From NCBI GenBank assembly GCA_021018815.1, contig JAITYX010000016.1, positions 2,796,001 to 2,860,000 on the forward strand: a stretch of 64,000 nucleotides of DNA, read 5' to 3'. Each line of letters starts with the position of its first letter. Within the stretch, counting starts at the first letter, position 1. Origin of the DNA: Talinum fruticosum (Eukaryota > Streptophyta > Magnoliopsida > Caryophyllales > Talinaceae). A program made the position numbers and the translations under genes. A model generated the notes under the pieces. It saw only the letters and a program-made list of their open reading frames with translations, was not told where the DNA came from and made no database searches. Below, one piece after another: positions 37,601-47,471 of the stretch.

Positions 37601-40282
37601 CATCCAAAGGTGAGAAAGTAGTGCAAACTTGCCTTGATCTGGAACTGCAATCCTAGAAACTGTCATCAATTTTGAATTTGTTTTTTCCTTCTCAATTTCA
37701 TCCAAAACAATGAAGAAATTTGTTTCTAATGTCTGCTTGTTTCATTTACTTCCACTGATTTCAACCTTATTACTAAGCCGATTCTGCCATTAATTGTGGG
37801 ATTTGTGTTAGCTCATTCCTCATGTACTCATTCTTCTAATCATGTATGATTCAGATTTTCATTATGCATTGACTTGCCTCTCTCTCCCTCTCTCTCTCCC
37901 AGGTTGGAGATGATTGTCGGCAAGATGTCCTTGCTTTACAAGTGATTTCTCTCCTGAAAGATATTTTTCAGGCAGTTGGACTGAATCTTTATCTTTTCCC
38001 ATATGGAGTTCTCCCAACTGGTCCTGGAAGAGGAATAATAGAGGTACATGATGCATATTGCTGCTTCCATATTGCTGCTATTCATGTCTCTATATTCAGT
38101 GTGTCATCATAGACAGTTCTAAGTGATTTATGTTTCATTTCAAGAGATTCTGCTGCAATGTCTGCTGCAATATCAAATTTTAACTAGTCTTGGTTTGACT
38201 GGCTTCCTTGGAGCTTGAAAACTTTGCTTGAAATGGCAGCAACTGTTGCAAACAAATTGAACATAAAAGAAAGTGGACATTGAAGATAGAAAATATGAGT
38301 GTGAAGACATGGAAAATCTAAAATTTGTTTTCAACCTTCATTAGCATCTGTCTTTGTGGGCCATTGATGAAGCCCTCTTGCCCTTGTTCCTTATGAGTTT
38401 AATTCTTTGAACATTTTTACTTGGGCAGAAGATGCAAGGAAATGCATAGCCATCCTCCAGGCTGGGCCGAAGAGTTTATGGAAATTAATAATAAAGCTTT
38501 TTGAGGCAGATACTTCTAGATTGTGTTGTTGACCCACTTGGTGCATTCTAGTCCTTGTGCTAATGCTTGAAATGTGACATATGTTTTGTTTTTGTCCCCG
38601 CCCCCTATTCTTTGGAGCTATAAAGGTAGGATATAGTGTGGTGTTTGGTTGGAAGTAATGCAATGCAATCAACCTTGTAAACGTGCCATGATTGCATAGT
38701 TTGTGGAAATCATAATTGTATCGTAAGTGTTTGATTGTAATACTTAATGGAAAAGCAATTACAAACTTATTTGCATTGCATGGTTGATTGCATAGTTTGT
38801 GGAAATCATAATTTAATGGGAAGTGCCAAATAAAGTAGTGAAAACACAATTACAAACCGTTTTGCATTGCATGGTAGATTGTATAGTTTGTGGAAATCAT
38901 ATTTTTAATGGTAAGTGTTTGATTGTAATACTCTCATACAATCGAACAAAGTAATGAAGACACAGTTACAAACTTATTTGCATGGTTGATTACATCCAAC
39001 CAAACGCTACACTAGATGTCAGAACAAATTGAGATGAATTTGTTATCATATCCACTTGCAGTGTAGTTTCTTATAACAAGTCTGTTCAGGTGATGCTCCA
39101 AATCAATATAAGTTGTGTTTTAATTCCAAAGACTTGTATATATGAAGATAGCTAGTTGAATGATTTCTTTTGTGAGAATAGTTTTATGGTCTATGCACAC
39201 GTTGAACAATAGTTTCATCTATTAACAATAATAGTTTAGATTTTAATTTTAGATGTTTAGATTTATCTAGTAATATGTTACATATCAATCTTTTTCGATT
39301 TGTTAAGCTGTAGTATCCTGCAGATAGTGCCTAATACACGGAGTAGAAGTCAGATGGGTGAAATCAATGATGGTGGCTTGTACGAGATATTTCAGCAGGA
39401 ATATGGCCCAGTTGGATCACCTGGTTTTGAAGCTGCTAGGGAGAACTTCCTTATTAGCAGTGCTGGCTATGCTGTGGCGAGTCTTATTCTTCAGCCAAAG
39501 GACCGGCATAACGGGAACCTACTTATTGACAAGTATGTTGTCTTGACTTGATATATAGTACATCTTCTATCCTTAAATAGCTAGATATTTATTATTATTA
39601 TTATTATTATTATGTATCCCCACCCTTTCTTTCATTCACTTATGAACACTATGTATCCTGCCAAAATTGACTCAACTGCCTTCATGATGCTGCCATAACT
39701 GATGCTCTTTGGTATGTGCTCTGTTTCGTCACTGAAGGTATTATTATTGCTATTGTTTGTGTTTATACAGTGCTGGAAGGCTTGTCCACATTGATTTTGG
39801 TTTCATCTTGGAAACATCTCCTGGTGGGAATTTGCGCTTTGAGAGTGCTCACTTTAAACTGAGCCATGAAATGACCCAACTGCTTGATCCTTCAGGGTCA
39901 ATGAAAAGTGAAACTTGGCATTGCTTTGTTGGGTAAGTAAACCGATAATATTTTCCAATTACTCATTCATTTATTTTTTGAATAATACTTGCTTAGCCTC
40001 AAGTGTTCTTTTCTTTGTCACAGATTGTGTGTGAAAGGTTATCTTGCTGCTCGTCGTTACATGGATGGAATTATCAACACTGTGTTAATGATGTTAGACA
40101 GTGGATTACCATGCTTCAGCAGGGGCGACCCAATTGGAAATCTCCGGAAGCGATTCCATCCCGAGATGAGCGACCATGAAGCAGCTAATTTCATGATTCA
40201 TGTATGTACGGATGCGTATAACAAATGGACAACTGCTGGATATGATTTGATACAATATTTGCAACAGGGTATTGAAAAGTAG
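18130..40282 (+). CDS. PI4KA1: Phosphatidylinositol 4-kinase alpha (PI4K type III alpha), 26 exons
   Basis: The product phosphorylates phosphatidylinositol to PI4P at the plasma membrane. In plants the kinase works in a complex with NPG, HYC and EFOP proteins (family knowledge). Exons (GT-AG, phases consistent): 18130-19113, 19453-19794, 19870-20031, 20390-20560, 20661-20819, 20894-21021, 21218-21523, 23183-23351, 23669-23886, 25198-25356, 25712-25894, 29287-29786, 29887-30246, 30870-31084, 32835-33018, 33126-33274, 33379-33529, 33958-34224, 35226-35303, 35574-35621, 35991-36163, 36269-36464, 37903-38043, 39324-39532, 39771-39932, 40024-40282. Allowing two one-base contractions (exons 7 and 12), the CDS encodes about 2024 residues, close to the roughly 2030 of Arabidopsis. 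A long alpha-solenoid precedes the PIK helical region (exons 17-19) and the C-terminal kinase domain. The catalytic loop DRHNGN (residues 1875-1880) and DFGF (about 1893-1896) are intact. The start is the first ATG of the long exon 1. The exon 16 acceptor is the least certain, since an alternative AG lies 12 bp downstream. Confidence 0.95.
21419..21426 (+). other. PI4KA1: Frameshift 1 in PI4K exon 7 (one base missing)
   Basis: Up to GGGGAAGCA the frame encodes a conserved stretch ending LNGGEA, then meets TGA. From 21425 the conserved frame ([16 protein letters not shown]) resumes one base out of register. The read GCATGAG would need GCAATGAG, that is AA for A. No GT-AG intron can explain the shift. 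The lesion falls near residue 719. Confidence 0.85.
21524..23182 (+). other. PI4K intron 7, with LINE fragment
   Basis: A 1.66-kb intron with a canonical GTAAGT donor and TGACTAG acceptor. It contains the minus-strand LINE zf-RVT remnant listed separately; the rest is ordinary AT-rich intron. Confidence 0.85.
22440..22800 (-). mobile_element. LINE zf-RVT remnant in PI4K intron 7
   Basis: Minus-strand translation around 22660-22790 gives [11 protein letters not shown], a stop, then [11 protein letters not shown] and [15 protein letters not shown]. This is the Cys-x2-Cys zinc-finger-like zf-RVT signature found near the C terminus of plant LINE ORF2. An internal stop and loss of similarity outside this block mark it as a fossil. 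Confidence 0.6.
24639..24902. mobile_element. hAT-like MITE in PI4K intron 9
   Basis: The left end reads GAGACCTGGCAA and the right end TTGCCAGATCTA, forming 12-bp imperfect inverted ends. The body is full of GGTTCGGGT/GGGTCGGGT motifs. Ends and composition match the family of the complete element at 43527-44753. The flanking 8 bp do not form a recognisable target duplication, so it is older or its borders are eroded. Confidence 0.6.
26787..27792 (-). mobile_element. 5'-truncated LINE in PI4K intron 11, with 13-bp target duplication
   Basis: The insertion lies antisense to the kinase gene. GACTGATATTGTT flanks it at 26774-26786 and 27793-27805. The left side begins with poly-T (a poly-A tail on the minus strand) plus a (TA)n tract. 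Minus-strand frames encode the end of LINE ORF2: [19 protein letters not shown] and [11 protein letters not shown], then a frameshifted WKLIWK / [15 protein letters not shown] zf-RVT segment. Frameshifts and stops make it inactive. Severe 5' truncation plus a target duplication is typical of target-primed reverse transcription. Confidence 0.88.
26810..26863. repeat. (TA)n microsatellite in LINE tail
   Basis: The array sits at the 3' end of the LINE copy, next to its poly-A. The same position is occupied by (TA)n arrays in the two related copies at 28.5-28.9 kb. Confidence 0.95.
28539..28668 (-). mobile_element. LINE 3'-tail fragment, copy A
   Basis: This very short 5'-truncated insertion consists of poly-T, GTTAAGGAAAAAG, a (TA)n array at 28566-28619 and about 45 bp of LINE 3' UTR (GATGCAAAGCTAGCATCCTAC). 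The same tail occurs in the copies at 26.8 kb and 28.7 kb. It is flanked by a 19-bp target copy beginning TGCTGGGCTAGC at 28520-28538 and one beginning TGCTGGGCCAGC at 28669-28687. Confidence 0.78.
28688..28862 (-). mobile_element. LINE 3'-tail fragment, copy B
   Basis: A second insertion of the same tail follows directly: poly-T, a short (TA)n array at 28717-28735, then about 125 bp of LINE 3' UTR ending AAAAGTAGAGAGTCT. The right flank at 28863-28881 (TGCTGGGCTAAG then TCGCCTT) is a third, slightly diverged copy of the 19-bp target. Shared 3' UTR sequence ties it to the 26.8-kb LINE. Confidence 0.78.
29446..29454 (+). other. PI4KA1: Frameshift 2 in PI4K exon 12 (one G missing)
   Basis: The frame runs through [11 protein letters not shown], then must shift by one base to continue as [17 protein letters not shown], which matches the family. 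The run GGGG at 29448-29451 would need to be GGGGG. Near residue 1049. Confidence 0.85.
30383..30641. mobile_element. Stowaway (Tc1/mariner) MITE in PI4K intron 13
   Basis: The 259-bp element begins CTCCCTCTGCTTTAATTTAT and ends with the inverted match ending CGGAGGGAG. It is flanked by TA on both sides (30381-30382 and 30642-30643). The CTCCCTC...GGAGGGAG ends with a TA target duplication are the hallmark of Stowaway MITEs. No ORF. Confidence 0.92.
31735..31870 (-). mobile_element. tRNA-type SINE fragment in PI4K intron 14
   Basis: On the minus strand the segment carries GGTTCAAACCC, a Pol III box B match, followed by CACCCAGCAACATCC and a poly-A tail (poly-T on the plus strand at about 31732-31745). 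A box A could not be set with confidence and no target duplication was found. Confidence 0.45.
32008..32190 (-). mobile_element. tRNA-type SINE in PI4K intron 14
   Basis: The minus strand reads GAGGTGAACCGGTGTACACACC, then AAGGTCAAGGGTTTGAACCC (box B-like), a body of about 110 bp and a poly-A tail at its 3' end (poly-T at 32010-32020 on the plus strand). This order fits a tRNA-derived SINE inserted antisense to the kinase gene. Borders are approximate. Confidence 0.5.
34535..34890. mobile_element. Possible MITE in PI4K intron 18
   Basis: The left side reads GGATATGGGACGTCGTGTCGG and the right side GTGTCTGACACATAACCCATG followed by TCCTATCCTT. These are loosely inverted with respect to each other and enclose an ORF-free core. 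Repeated GTGTC(G/T)GACA motifs are a recurrent feature of some plant MITEs. No target duplication was resolved. Confidence 0.3.
38639..39013. mobile_element. MITE with internal tandem repeats in PI4K intron 23
   Basis: The left end GTGTGGTGTTTGGTTGGA mirrors the right end TCCAACCAAACGCTACAC, both followed outward by TA. Inside, a block of roughly 100 bp containing GATTGCATAGTTTGTGGAAATC recurs three times with small changes. No ORF is significant. A related sequence lies in the transporter intron at about 42900-43140. Confidence 0.6.
39588..39613. repeat. (ATT)n microsatellite in PI4K intron 24
   Basis: Eight or so uninterrupted TTA/ATT units. Confidence 0.85.
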
Positions 40283-40928
40283 AATAGTATTGATTACATC
40301 AGAAGTGTGATTATTAACAATTGTCAGAATTTAATTCCTAGTTTTAAGCATATATGTAAAGTCTGTTTTCGAGGGATCATCACTATGAGCAGGCGGGCTT
40401 TGTAATCAGTAGTATATATATAAGTTACGAGTGTCCTCTGGATTGTAAATGTACACTATTGAGTTTGCAAATGTTAATAGAAGTATGTGATTCTTTTGTA
40501 TAATGGACAGTTATCTGGACATGTTATGAGCTCGCTGCGAAATTCACTCATTCATCTGGATGCTATCAAGTTTGCAAAGGTAGAATATGAGGGATTCAAA
40601 ATGCAGTTTCCGTCGTAATATGAAAAACTCGCTCTAATGAAGCAATCACGATTTGTTTTCACCTGTTGCAGGGTGAAAATGTAGTTCACTAATCTTGAAA
40701 ACCTTTCTGATGCGATTGCTTAAAACTATTGTGGGATGAAAATACAGTTCATTTATCTTGAAAACCTTTCTGATGCTATCGTTTCATCATGGAAGAGCCA
40801 CATATTGTGTTAGTTTATTTACAACTTGCTAATCATAGAGATATTGCCGTCTTTCAAATGTCATCTCGAAAATTTTAAATCAAGCAAAATACTCCGTATT
40901 AGTTAATTATTATGAAGGATTTTTTTGG

Positions 40929-41011
<83 letters not shown>

Positions 41012-41209
41012 GTGTTCATTCCTTTCTTGTTTGGGGGTGCCAAGAGTTCGGAATGAAAATATTTATAAAATCAATATCCAAGGTAATTTCCTTGAGGCGT
41101 TTGAGCTTCCACATCAAATTGATGGACAGAGAAAAAGATGAGACAAATTACACTCTATTACTTGTATATAAATATGGTTAGACAAATTAAACCACCTCTC
41201 TTTTTAGTA
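40283..41209. other. Convergent intergenic region between PI4K and transporter genes
   Basis: Both genes end into this 0.9-kb interval. It must hold the two 3' UTRs and polyadenylation sites, but no single AATAAA-type signal stands out. A (TA)n array occupies 40932-41007. The two half-similar blocks at about 40590-40790 (AAAACCTTTCTGATGC occurs twice) are a local duplication. Confidence 0.6.
40932..41007. repeat. (TA)n microsatellite
   Basis: About 38 uninterrupted TA dinucleotides between the two convergent genes. Confidence 0.95.
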
Positions 41210-44200
41210 TCATTCCCTTTCCCGTCTTCTACTTTCTTTCCACCTTACATTTTCCCTAATTCTATAGCTCATTGTCTGTTTTGGTAGTACTACCTCCCAT
41301 CTGAATTTGACCCTTGCCATCCACATTGCTTCCCTCTCTTGTATCCTTTTTTGTGCCTTCTTGCCATGAAGTGACTCTTTCCATCTAAAATCACCAAACA
41401 ACTGACTCATCTCCTCGAGGGTACGCCCTTGGGTCTCGGGGAGGAAGGTGAAGAAGAAGAGCCAAGCCACAGTGGCGATGGCGGCAAACAGGAAGAATGC
41501 CCCACCGGTAGTAATAGCATTGGTGAGGGATAGGAAGGTCATAGAAATGACTCCACTCACAACCCTGTTGAACGCCACACCCATACTGGCCCCTTGAGCC
41601 CTTAGTCTTAGGGGGAAAATCTCGGAGCTATAGACCCAGGTGATGGGACCCAATCCGATGGAGAATGATGCCACAAAGGCACACACCATGGTAATGCACA
41701 AGGCTATTGCCCACGTCAGCTTGTGATGAAAATGGTCAATGATGGTCAAAGACATGGCCAAGGTCAAAGAGAGAGAATCATACCCCCAACACTACTCAAC
41801 AACAAGGGCCTCCTACCGTACTTATCCAACATAAAAGTGGCCACCAAGATGAATATAGTCTTGACAAATCCAACGGCCACTGTGGCGAGTAGCTTTTGAG
41901 TGTCATTAGTGATCCCAGCTTTCTCAAAAATCCTTGGGCTGTACAAAACGACGGCGTCTATGCCGGAAGATTGCTGGAAAAAGTGGATCCCGATACCGGC
42001 GATCAACACGCGCCTAACTGCGGGCGTGGGATTGATGAGAAGCTCCTTCCACACTCCCTCTCCTTTGTTCTTGTTAGATTTCGGGATCGTAAAGACGTCG
42101 TCGTTGCACTCCGGCGGAACTCCCGCGGCCTCTTTGATCTCACTAAGTCGAAGCGCGGCCTCCTCAGGCGAGTCAGAAATCCGACTCAGCACCTTCTTCG
42201 CGTCGCCGAGTCGTCCTTGCATCACCAGCCACCGCGGCGATTCCGGCATCGCAAGAACTCCGACGGCGAGGAAAACGCTTGGAATCGCGGCGATTCCGAG
42301 CATGAATCGCCAGCTGAGGTGGACAGGAAGCTTCGAGAAGGCGAGGTTGGAGACGTAGCCGAGGAGAATGCCGCCATTGATGAAGACCTCGGGGAAGGAG
42401 GTCAGGAAGCCTCTAGAAGAAGCCGGAGAGACCTCGGCGGTGTAGACGGGGGCGATCATGAGAGCGTAGCCGACGCCGATTCCGGCGACGAAGCGGCCGA
42501 CCATGAGGAAGGCATAGTTGGTGGCGAAGCCCATGAGGAGAGCGCCGGCGAAGAAGATTGCGCCGGCGAAGACGATGGTGTAGCGGCGGCCAATCCAGTC
42601 GGACGTCCGGCCGGCGGCGGCGGAGCCGAATAGGCAGTAGAGGTTTAGGATTCCGATGAGGACTTCGATTTGGATGTCGCTGATCTTCCAATCTTTCTGA
42701 ATGTATAATGCTGCTCCGCTCATCACTCCGATATCTGTAAATCCATGGAAATGGAGATTAATTGACTTTAAAATGGCGACTAAAGAGTAGAGCAATCAAC
42801 TTCAAGTTCGATTTTTTCCCCTCCAAAAAGATATCAGTGAAGTATGATTTTTACGAACCCAAGACATCTACATATTTTAAGAGGTGATTAAATAACACCC
42901 ATGTAATATTTTGCTCGATTTAATATAATAATACAATTAGTCTCGTAAATATAATGTTTGGTTAGATATAATATTAATACAATCAATCGTTCGGTATAAT
43001 TCAATCGGTCATCTAAAGTTATCATGATTCCACATTTTATGGTTAGTGTTTGATTATAATACTTTCTCACATAAACAAACAAAGCAATGGAAATACAATT
43101 ATAAACTTATTTGTATTACTTGGTTGATTAAACACTACACAATTTTGACTTTGAATGTATTTATCTTTTTGTATTGAGATAAGATATTAAAAAAAAAAGT
43201 ATTAGAAGTCAAGGTTAGTAAAGTCTGATCCGACCACTTGAAGTATCAAGAAAAATGCAAATCTGATATGAACTAAATTAATTTTGATCGAAGTCAATAC
43301 AAATTTACTGATACTGTGAGTCAATTTGAATTATTAGGAGTGAAAAGTAGGAGAATGGTATTTAAATCATAAATATATTTAGAATATTTCTTTAAATTAT
43401 TACATCATAATATGTTGCATTAAATTTCAAGCATAATTAAGTTCATTTTATGTATTATTATCAATTTTTCGAAACAAAGGTGAAAAAAATTTGTCTATTT
43501 TTTTAGTAAAGAAACATAGTTACTCCTAGACCTGTCAATTCGGGCGGGCGGGTTAAATACGGGTCGGGTGTATTCGGGTTCGGGTAAAATACGGGTCGGG
43601 TGTATTTCGGGTTCGGGTAAAATACGGGCGGTCGTATATCGGGTTATACGGGTTTCGGGTCGACCCAACGGGTTAAGACCGCCTTTTTATCGGTTGTTTT
43701 TCTTTTTTAATTATAAATATTAAGCACAATTTTTGCTTAAAATTGCCAATAATTCAACGAAAAAGTATAGTATTTGTATTTTCTAAAAGGAATATTCAAA
43801 AATATTCAAAAATTTCATTATGATATTTGTGTAAGGTCCCATTGAACCGAGCGGGTTGGGCTGACGCTGCGTTAAATAAGGCCAACGAAAGATTGGGTTA
43901 ATAATGGGTTGAATAATAATGACTTGTTCTATAATTATTAGTTTAAGGTTACGATGTTTATTTCACGGTTTATATTATACTAACGAGGTTTATATGCATG
44001 TTTAATGCATTTTAAAACAAATCGAGAAAGTTTTGACTTGGGTAGGCTTAATCGATCCATTTTATTCACTAGAAAAATTTGACTTTGTTTTAGTTTGGCT
44101 TATTGCCTACCTTAGGAGTTATGGTTTAGGTACGAGTAAACACAGCTTTAAAATAAATAAGAATTAGAGATTTATAATAAACTAAAATTATTATTTTTAA

Positions 44201-46318
44201 TTATAACATCAAAATTTTAAATCATTATAGTAATATTATTTCTACAAAATAAAAGTATATTAATTAGATATGACTAGGTATATTCAGTTTACCAAAAATA
44301 CAACAAGTATAACTTGTACACTTGTAGTATTTTAATATATTACACCATTTGAATCCATATATGTTTTTATTGAAATTAACTATGCATAATTTTTGTATAT
44401 AATGGCTTTTGTTTATGGGGAATAAGTTGAGAAATGAAACTCGTATCGGTCTTCGTCCGTAAATGATTGCAATAAATATGTAACGTCTCTCTAAATAATC
44501 TGATATGATAAATAATTATTATTAAAAAAGTGATAAATTGAAGGAAAAATCATATAATGTGCATGAAACATTCAATCAACAAGCTACGGAGCTAAAATGG
44601 TTGTTTTTATTGCCTTGACCCAACGGGTCAAACGGGTTCCGGTCGGGTTTGACCCGCTAATTTGCGGGTTTTTCGGGTTCGGGTCGAGAAAATCATGTCC
44701 AAAACCCAAAACTTTCGGGCGGGTTCGGGTCGGGTCGGCTTTTGCCAGGTCTAGTTACTCCTATAGCACTAAGAGCAATAATTAATATAAAAACATTGAT
44801 ATATTTTTTTCAAATAATTAATATAAAAATATTGCTTTTAATTATTGTAATAACTTATTTTCATTATTGATATATTTAATAACTCATTATTTATTTTTTC
44901 TCATTTTTTACAATTTTAAACTTTAAAATCTCAATTTCTTTTTTGAAAAAATGTCCATTTAGGATAAATATAATATTTTATTTGAATTCACAATATTATT
45001 CAATATATTCCTATAATTAAAATAAATTAATTTTAGAATTATATATACACACATCGAGTATAATAAACATATGATATGTATTTTAGAAAAAAAAAGTTAA
45101 TCTTTAACATAATTAAAATGCATGAATTATTTAAGCATTTTATATTATTCTAATGCGAATTTCACATAAGCATCTTACAAATCAATCATCATTGATTCTT
45201 ACCCAACTTCATATACATGATATTATTATCAGGTTAATTCCCTTGTACTTTTAATTTACAAATAAAATAAAAATCCTAGATAATTTACACGTTAAATAAT
45301 TAAATTAATTTAACATAAAATAAATTAGTTAAAATAATAAATAAATTGAAATAGAATAAGTATTTAAAAACAAATTGCCTTCATTTGTTTACTGTTCTTC
45401 TATTCTCCAGCCACTTTTTCTGGGAGAGGAGAGAGGGGGTAAATTTGTCTTTACAAATACATCTACTATCATCCAAATTAATTTGAGGGGACATGCCGAG
45501 ACACGAGCATATGAACAGAAGCCCAATCATGTGCTACGACTACGAACGCTTAATAATTCAACCTAAAAATACCATTGGCCGACACTCCCTAAACTCACCA
45601 CCTTGCTTTTTTATTTTGTTATTCTTATCTTATTATTTTTTATTTATATATTATTTTAATTTATAATACTTTTACAAATTATTATTAATTTAAATTCTGC
45701 TTGTATCAATCTTTAAGTTTTATTCGTGTCAAAAAAATTGATAACAATCACGTAACATTAGTTTAGCTTAGGTATACCTAACTATATAATCTTACAAGGA
45801 TAAAAAAAAGTATATATAAATAATTATTAGGGATCAAATTAAACATGATATAGTTATAATAATTAGTTTATATTTAAATTTATTATTACGGTTATGTGCC
45901 CTTTTATTTATATTAATTATACATTTATCTCCTTTTTTTTGGGGTTATCTTTCTTCCAAGTTATGATACATCATCATAAGTTGTCAATTACTCGATGATA
46001 GCTTCATGTACCGATTATTTAATATGAACGAAATATCTGAATGAAGATGTGGAAGGAACTTTTGTCTACTATACTTCCACAAATACATATTTTTTACTAT
46101 TGAGAGAGAGAGATTGAGAGATTACCATAGCCTAATAAGATGGAAGTCATAGAAGCAAGAGTAGCACAAGCAAAGGCGAACTTGTTTCTCTTAGGTTTCT
46201 TTGGAGAGTCAAAATCTGCTATTGCCAGCTTACCGTTTGTACCTTCCACTGCTGCTGCTGCCTCTGCCATGCCTTTGCTTCCCTCCCCTACTGTCATGGC
46301 TTCCTTCTCCCTCTTCAT
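41210..46318 (-). CDS. PLT5: Polyol/monosaccharide transporter (PLT5/PMT5-like), two exons
   Basis: A major-facilitator sugar-porter protein. Arabidopsis PMT5/PLT5 is a plasma-membrane proton symporter for linear and cyclic polyols and monosaccharides. Exon 1 is 46318-46126 (minus) and exon 2 is 42734-41210. The intron donor is GTAAT and the acceptor TTTACAG, and the joined codon restores DIGVMSG. Signatures visible: AFACATLASMTSILLGY (first helix), GRTSDWIGRRYT (loop 2-3), PESPRWL (after helix 6), FQQSSGIDAVVLYSPRIF (helix 7), DKYGRRPLLL (loop 8-9) and PETQGRTLEEM (after helix 12). With one missing base near 41766-41768 restored, the product is about 572 residues, longer than the roughly 540 usual. 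The excess is in a basic C-terminal tail rich in Arg/Lys/Glu. An AT-rich TATA-like box lies about 85 bp upstream of the ATG. It is transcribed towards the PI4K gene. Confidence 0.92.
41764..41772 (-). other. PLT5: Frameshift in transporter exon 2 (one T missing)
   Basis: The frame encoding GGMILSL runs into TGA, while the conserved continuation LTLAMSLTIIDH lies one base out of register. The minus-strand run CTCTTTGACC would need one more T (CTCTTTTGACC) for the length to match Arabidopsis PMT5 exactly. It is the same type of lesion as the two in the PI4K gene. Confidence 0.85.
42900..43146. mobile_element. Degenerate relative of the 38.6-kb MITE
   Basis: It shares GTGTTTGATTATAATACT, GCAATGGAAATACAATTA and AAACTTATTTGTATT-type blocks with the element at 38639-39013, and ends TGGTTGATTAAACACTACAC. 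The left border, near TAATGTTTGGTTAG, is poorly preserved. Confidence 0.4.
43527..44753. mobile_element. Complete non-autonomous hAT element, 8-bp target duplication
   Basis: The 1227-bp element begins TAGACCTGTCAA and ends TTGCCAGGTCTA, giving 12-bp inverted ends with one mismatch. A perfect 8-bp duplication, GTTACTCC, flanks it at 43519-43526 and 44754-44761. Subterminal regions are dense in CGGGT/ACGGGT motifs, typical of hAT transposase binding sites. The AT-rich interior has no transposase ORF. The intact duplication indicates a fairly young insertion. The same terminal family appears at 24.6 kb and perhaps at 0.4 kb. Confidence 0.92.
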
Positions 46319-46341
46319 ATCTTATTTTGCTCACTACTCAC

Positions 46342-46364
46342 TAGAGAGAGAGAGAGAGAGAGAT
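46342..46364. repeat. (GA)n microsatellite in transporter 5' leader
   Basis: A run of about eleven AG units lies 25-45 bp upstream of the transporter ATG, as (CT)n on the coding strand. Such leader CT tracts are common in plant genes. Confidence 0.8.
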
Positions 46365-46399
46365 GGATGTGGGAAAGGAAGAGCATTTGTGGTTGCTAC

Positions 46400-46410
46400 T
46401 TAAATAGGGG
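46400..46410 (-). promoter_or_regulatory. PLT5: TATA-like box of the transporter gene
   Basis: The minus strand reads CCCCTATTTAAG, about 85 bp upstream of the ATG at 46318. Position and sequence fit a core promoter, placing the transcription start roughly 50 bp before the ATG. Confidence 0.5.
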
Positions 46411-47385
46411 GCAATAGACCAGGTTGCTTATTATATATATCACAGCTAATGAGCTAAAGACCAAAATGGTCCAAGAAGTAAAACCCTTAGACTGCCAGCA
46501 GAGGGGAAGCTTGGTCATTTTTTGTATTTTATTATACGTTTAATTATATCTAAGTTTATAAATATCACTGTGAAATCAATGACGCTTTCCTCAGTTAATG
46601 ATTCAACGCATATGACATAATTTCTTGTATTACATCACACCCTAGTATTATAAAACAAACAAAATATTATTATATTTTTAAAAATTTAATAGTTGGCATA
46701 ATTATTTAGATTCATTATTATTTGTTAATAATGGCAGTCACTAACTTATTTTTTATGGCTAAGATGCCCTTAAAGTTGAAATTTGGTTCGTCATACTCGT
46801 CGCCATCCCAAGGGAAATTACATTTAATATTAGGGTTCACATGTTAATCTCTAAATAATTATTTTTAGTTTTTCTTGCTTCAACCAGTTTGTTGCCAGCT
46901 ACTAATACGGTTAATCAAAATTATTATTCAATTATAGTTATATTGTCGAATCTTATTATAGTATACTTATTGTATCCACAACTTGGACGTACTTTAAGCA
47001 AAACAACAAAATTATAACATTATAAATTCCATCGTAACCAACTAAAAGATATCTTACTCTATCTTATTGTATTTGGTGTCGTAATTAGTAGTTTATTGTT
47101 GTTTCGCAATTGGTATTGTGTATATATAAAGTTCACGTAGGATTATTATGTAGGATGTCATATAATGGATAATTAACGATCGTATAAATAGCAAAATAAA
47201 TATAGTTTTCATGCAAAAACTAAAAAGTTAATATAATAAATTATTAAATTATATTAAAAAAGAGCATTCAACTACTAAAAACTCTACAATACTGATGTAA
47301 TAATTATTTATATTTCACGAATAATTAAGCAAATTATTATTGAAACAGTGAAGGGTACTTTATTAGGCTATACAAGTTGCAACAG

Positions 47386-47471
<86 letters not shown>

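Larger units (their letters stand above)
36269..40282 (+). other. PI4KA1: Kinase catalytic domain exons of PI4K alpha (exons 22-26)
   Basis: Exon 22 encodes [11 protein letters not shown] and ends in ACMFK, whose Lys (about residue 1768) is the expected ATP-binding lysine. Exon 23 begins VGDDCRQD. Exon 24 carries the catalytic loop DRHNGN at 39501-39518. Exon 25 carries HIDFGF, the metal-binding activation motif. Exon 26 ends in QYLQQGIEK, the conserved C terminus of the family. No lesion is seen in these exons, so the active site is predicted functional. The intron 22 acceptor is preceded by a long CT-repeat pyrimidine tract at about 37877-37900. Confidence 0.92.
42735..46125 (-). other. Transporter intron (3.4 kb) with inserted elements
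   Basis: The single intron lies between the first transmembrane helix and the DIGVMSG motif. It contains an AT-rich core, a degenerate MITE related to the one at 38.6 kb (about 42900-43140), and the hAT element at 43527-44753. Short ORFs inside it are not recognisable. Confidence 0.8.

Noticed and set aside
41896..42691. Long overlapping ORFs on both strands (245 and 152 codons plus, 92 codons minus)
   Set aside because: They are shadow frames of the GC-rich transporter exon 2 and show no independent similarity.
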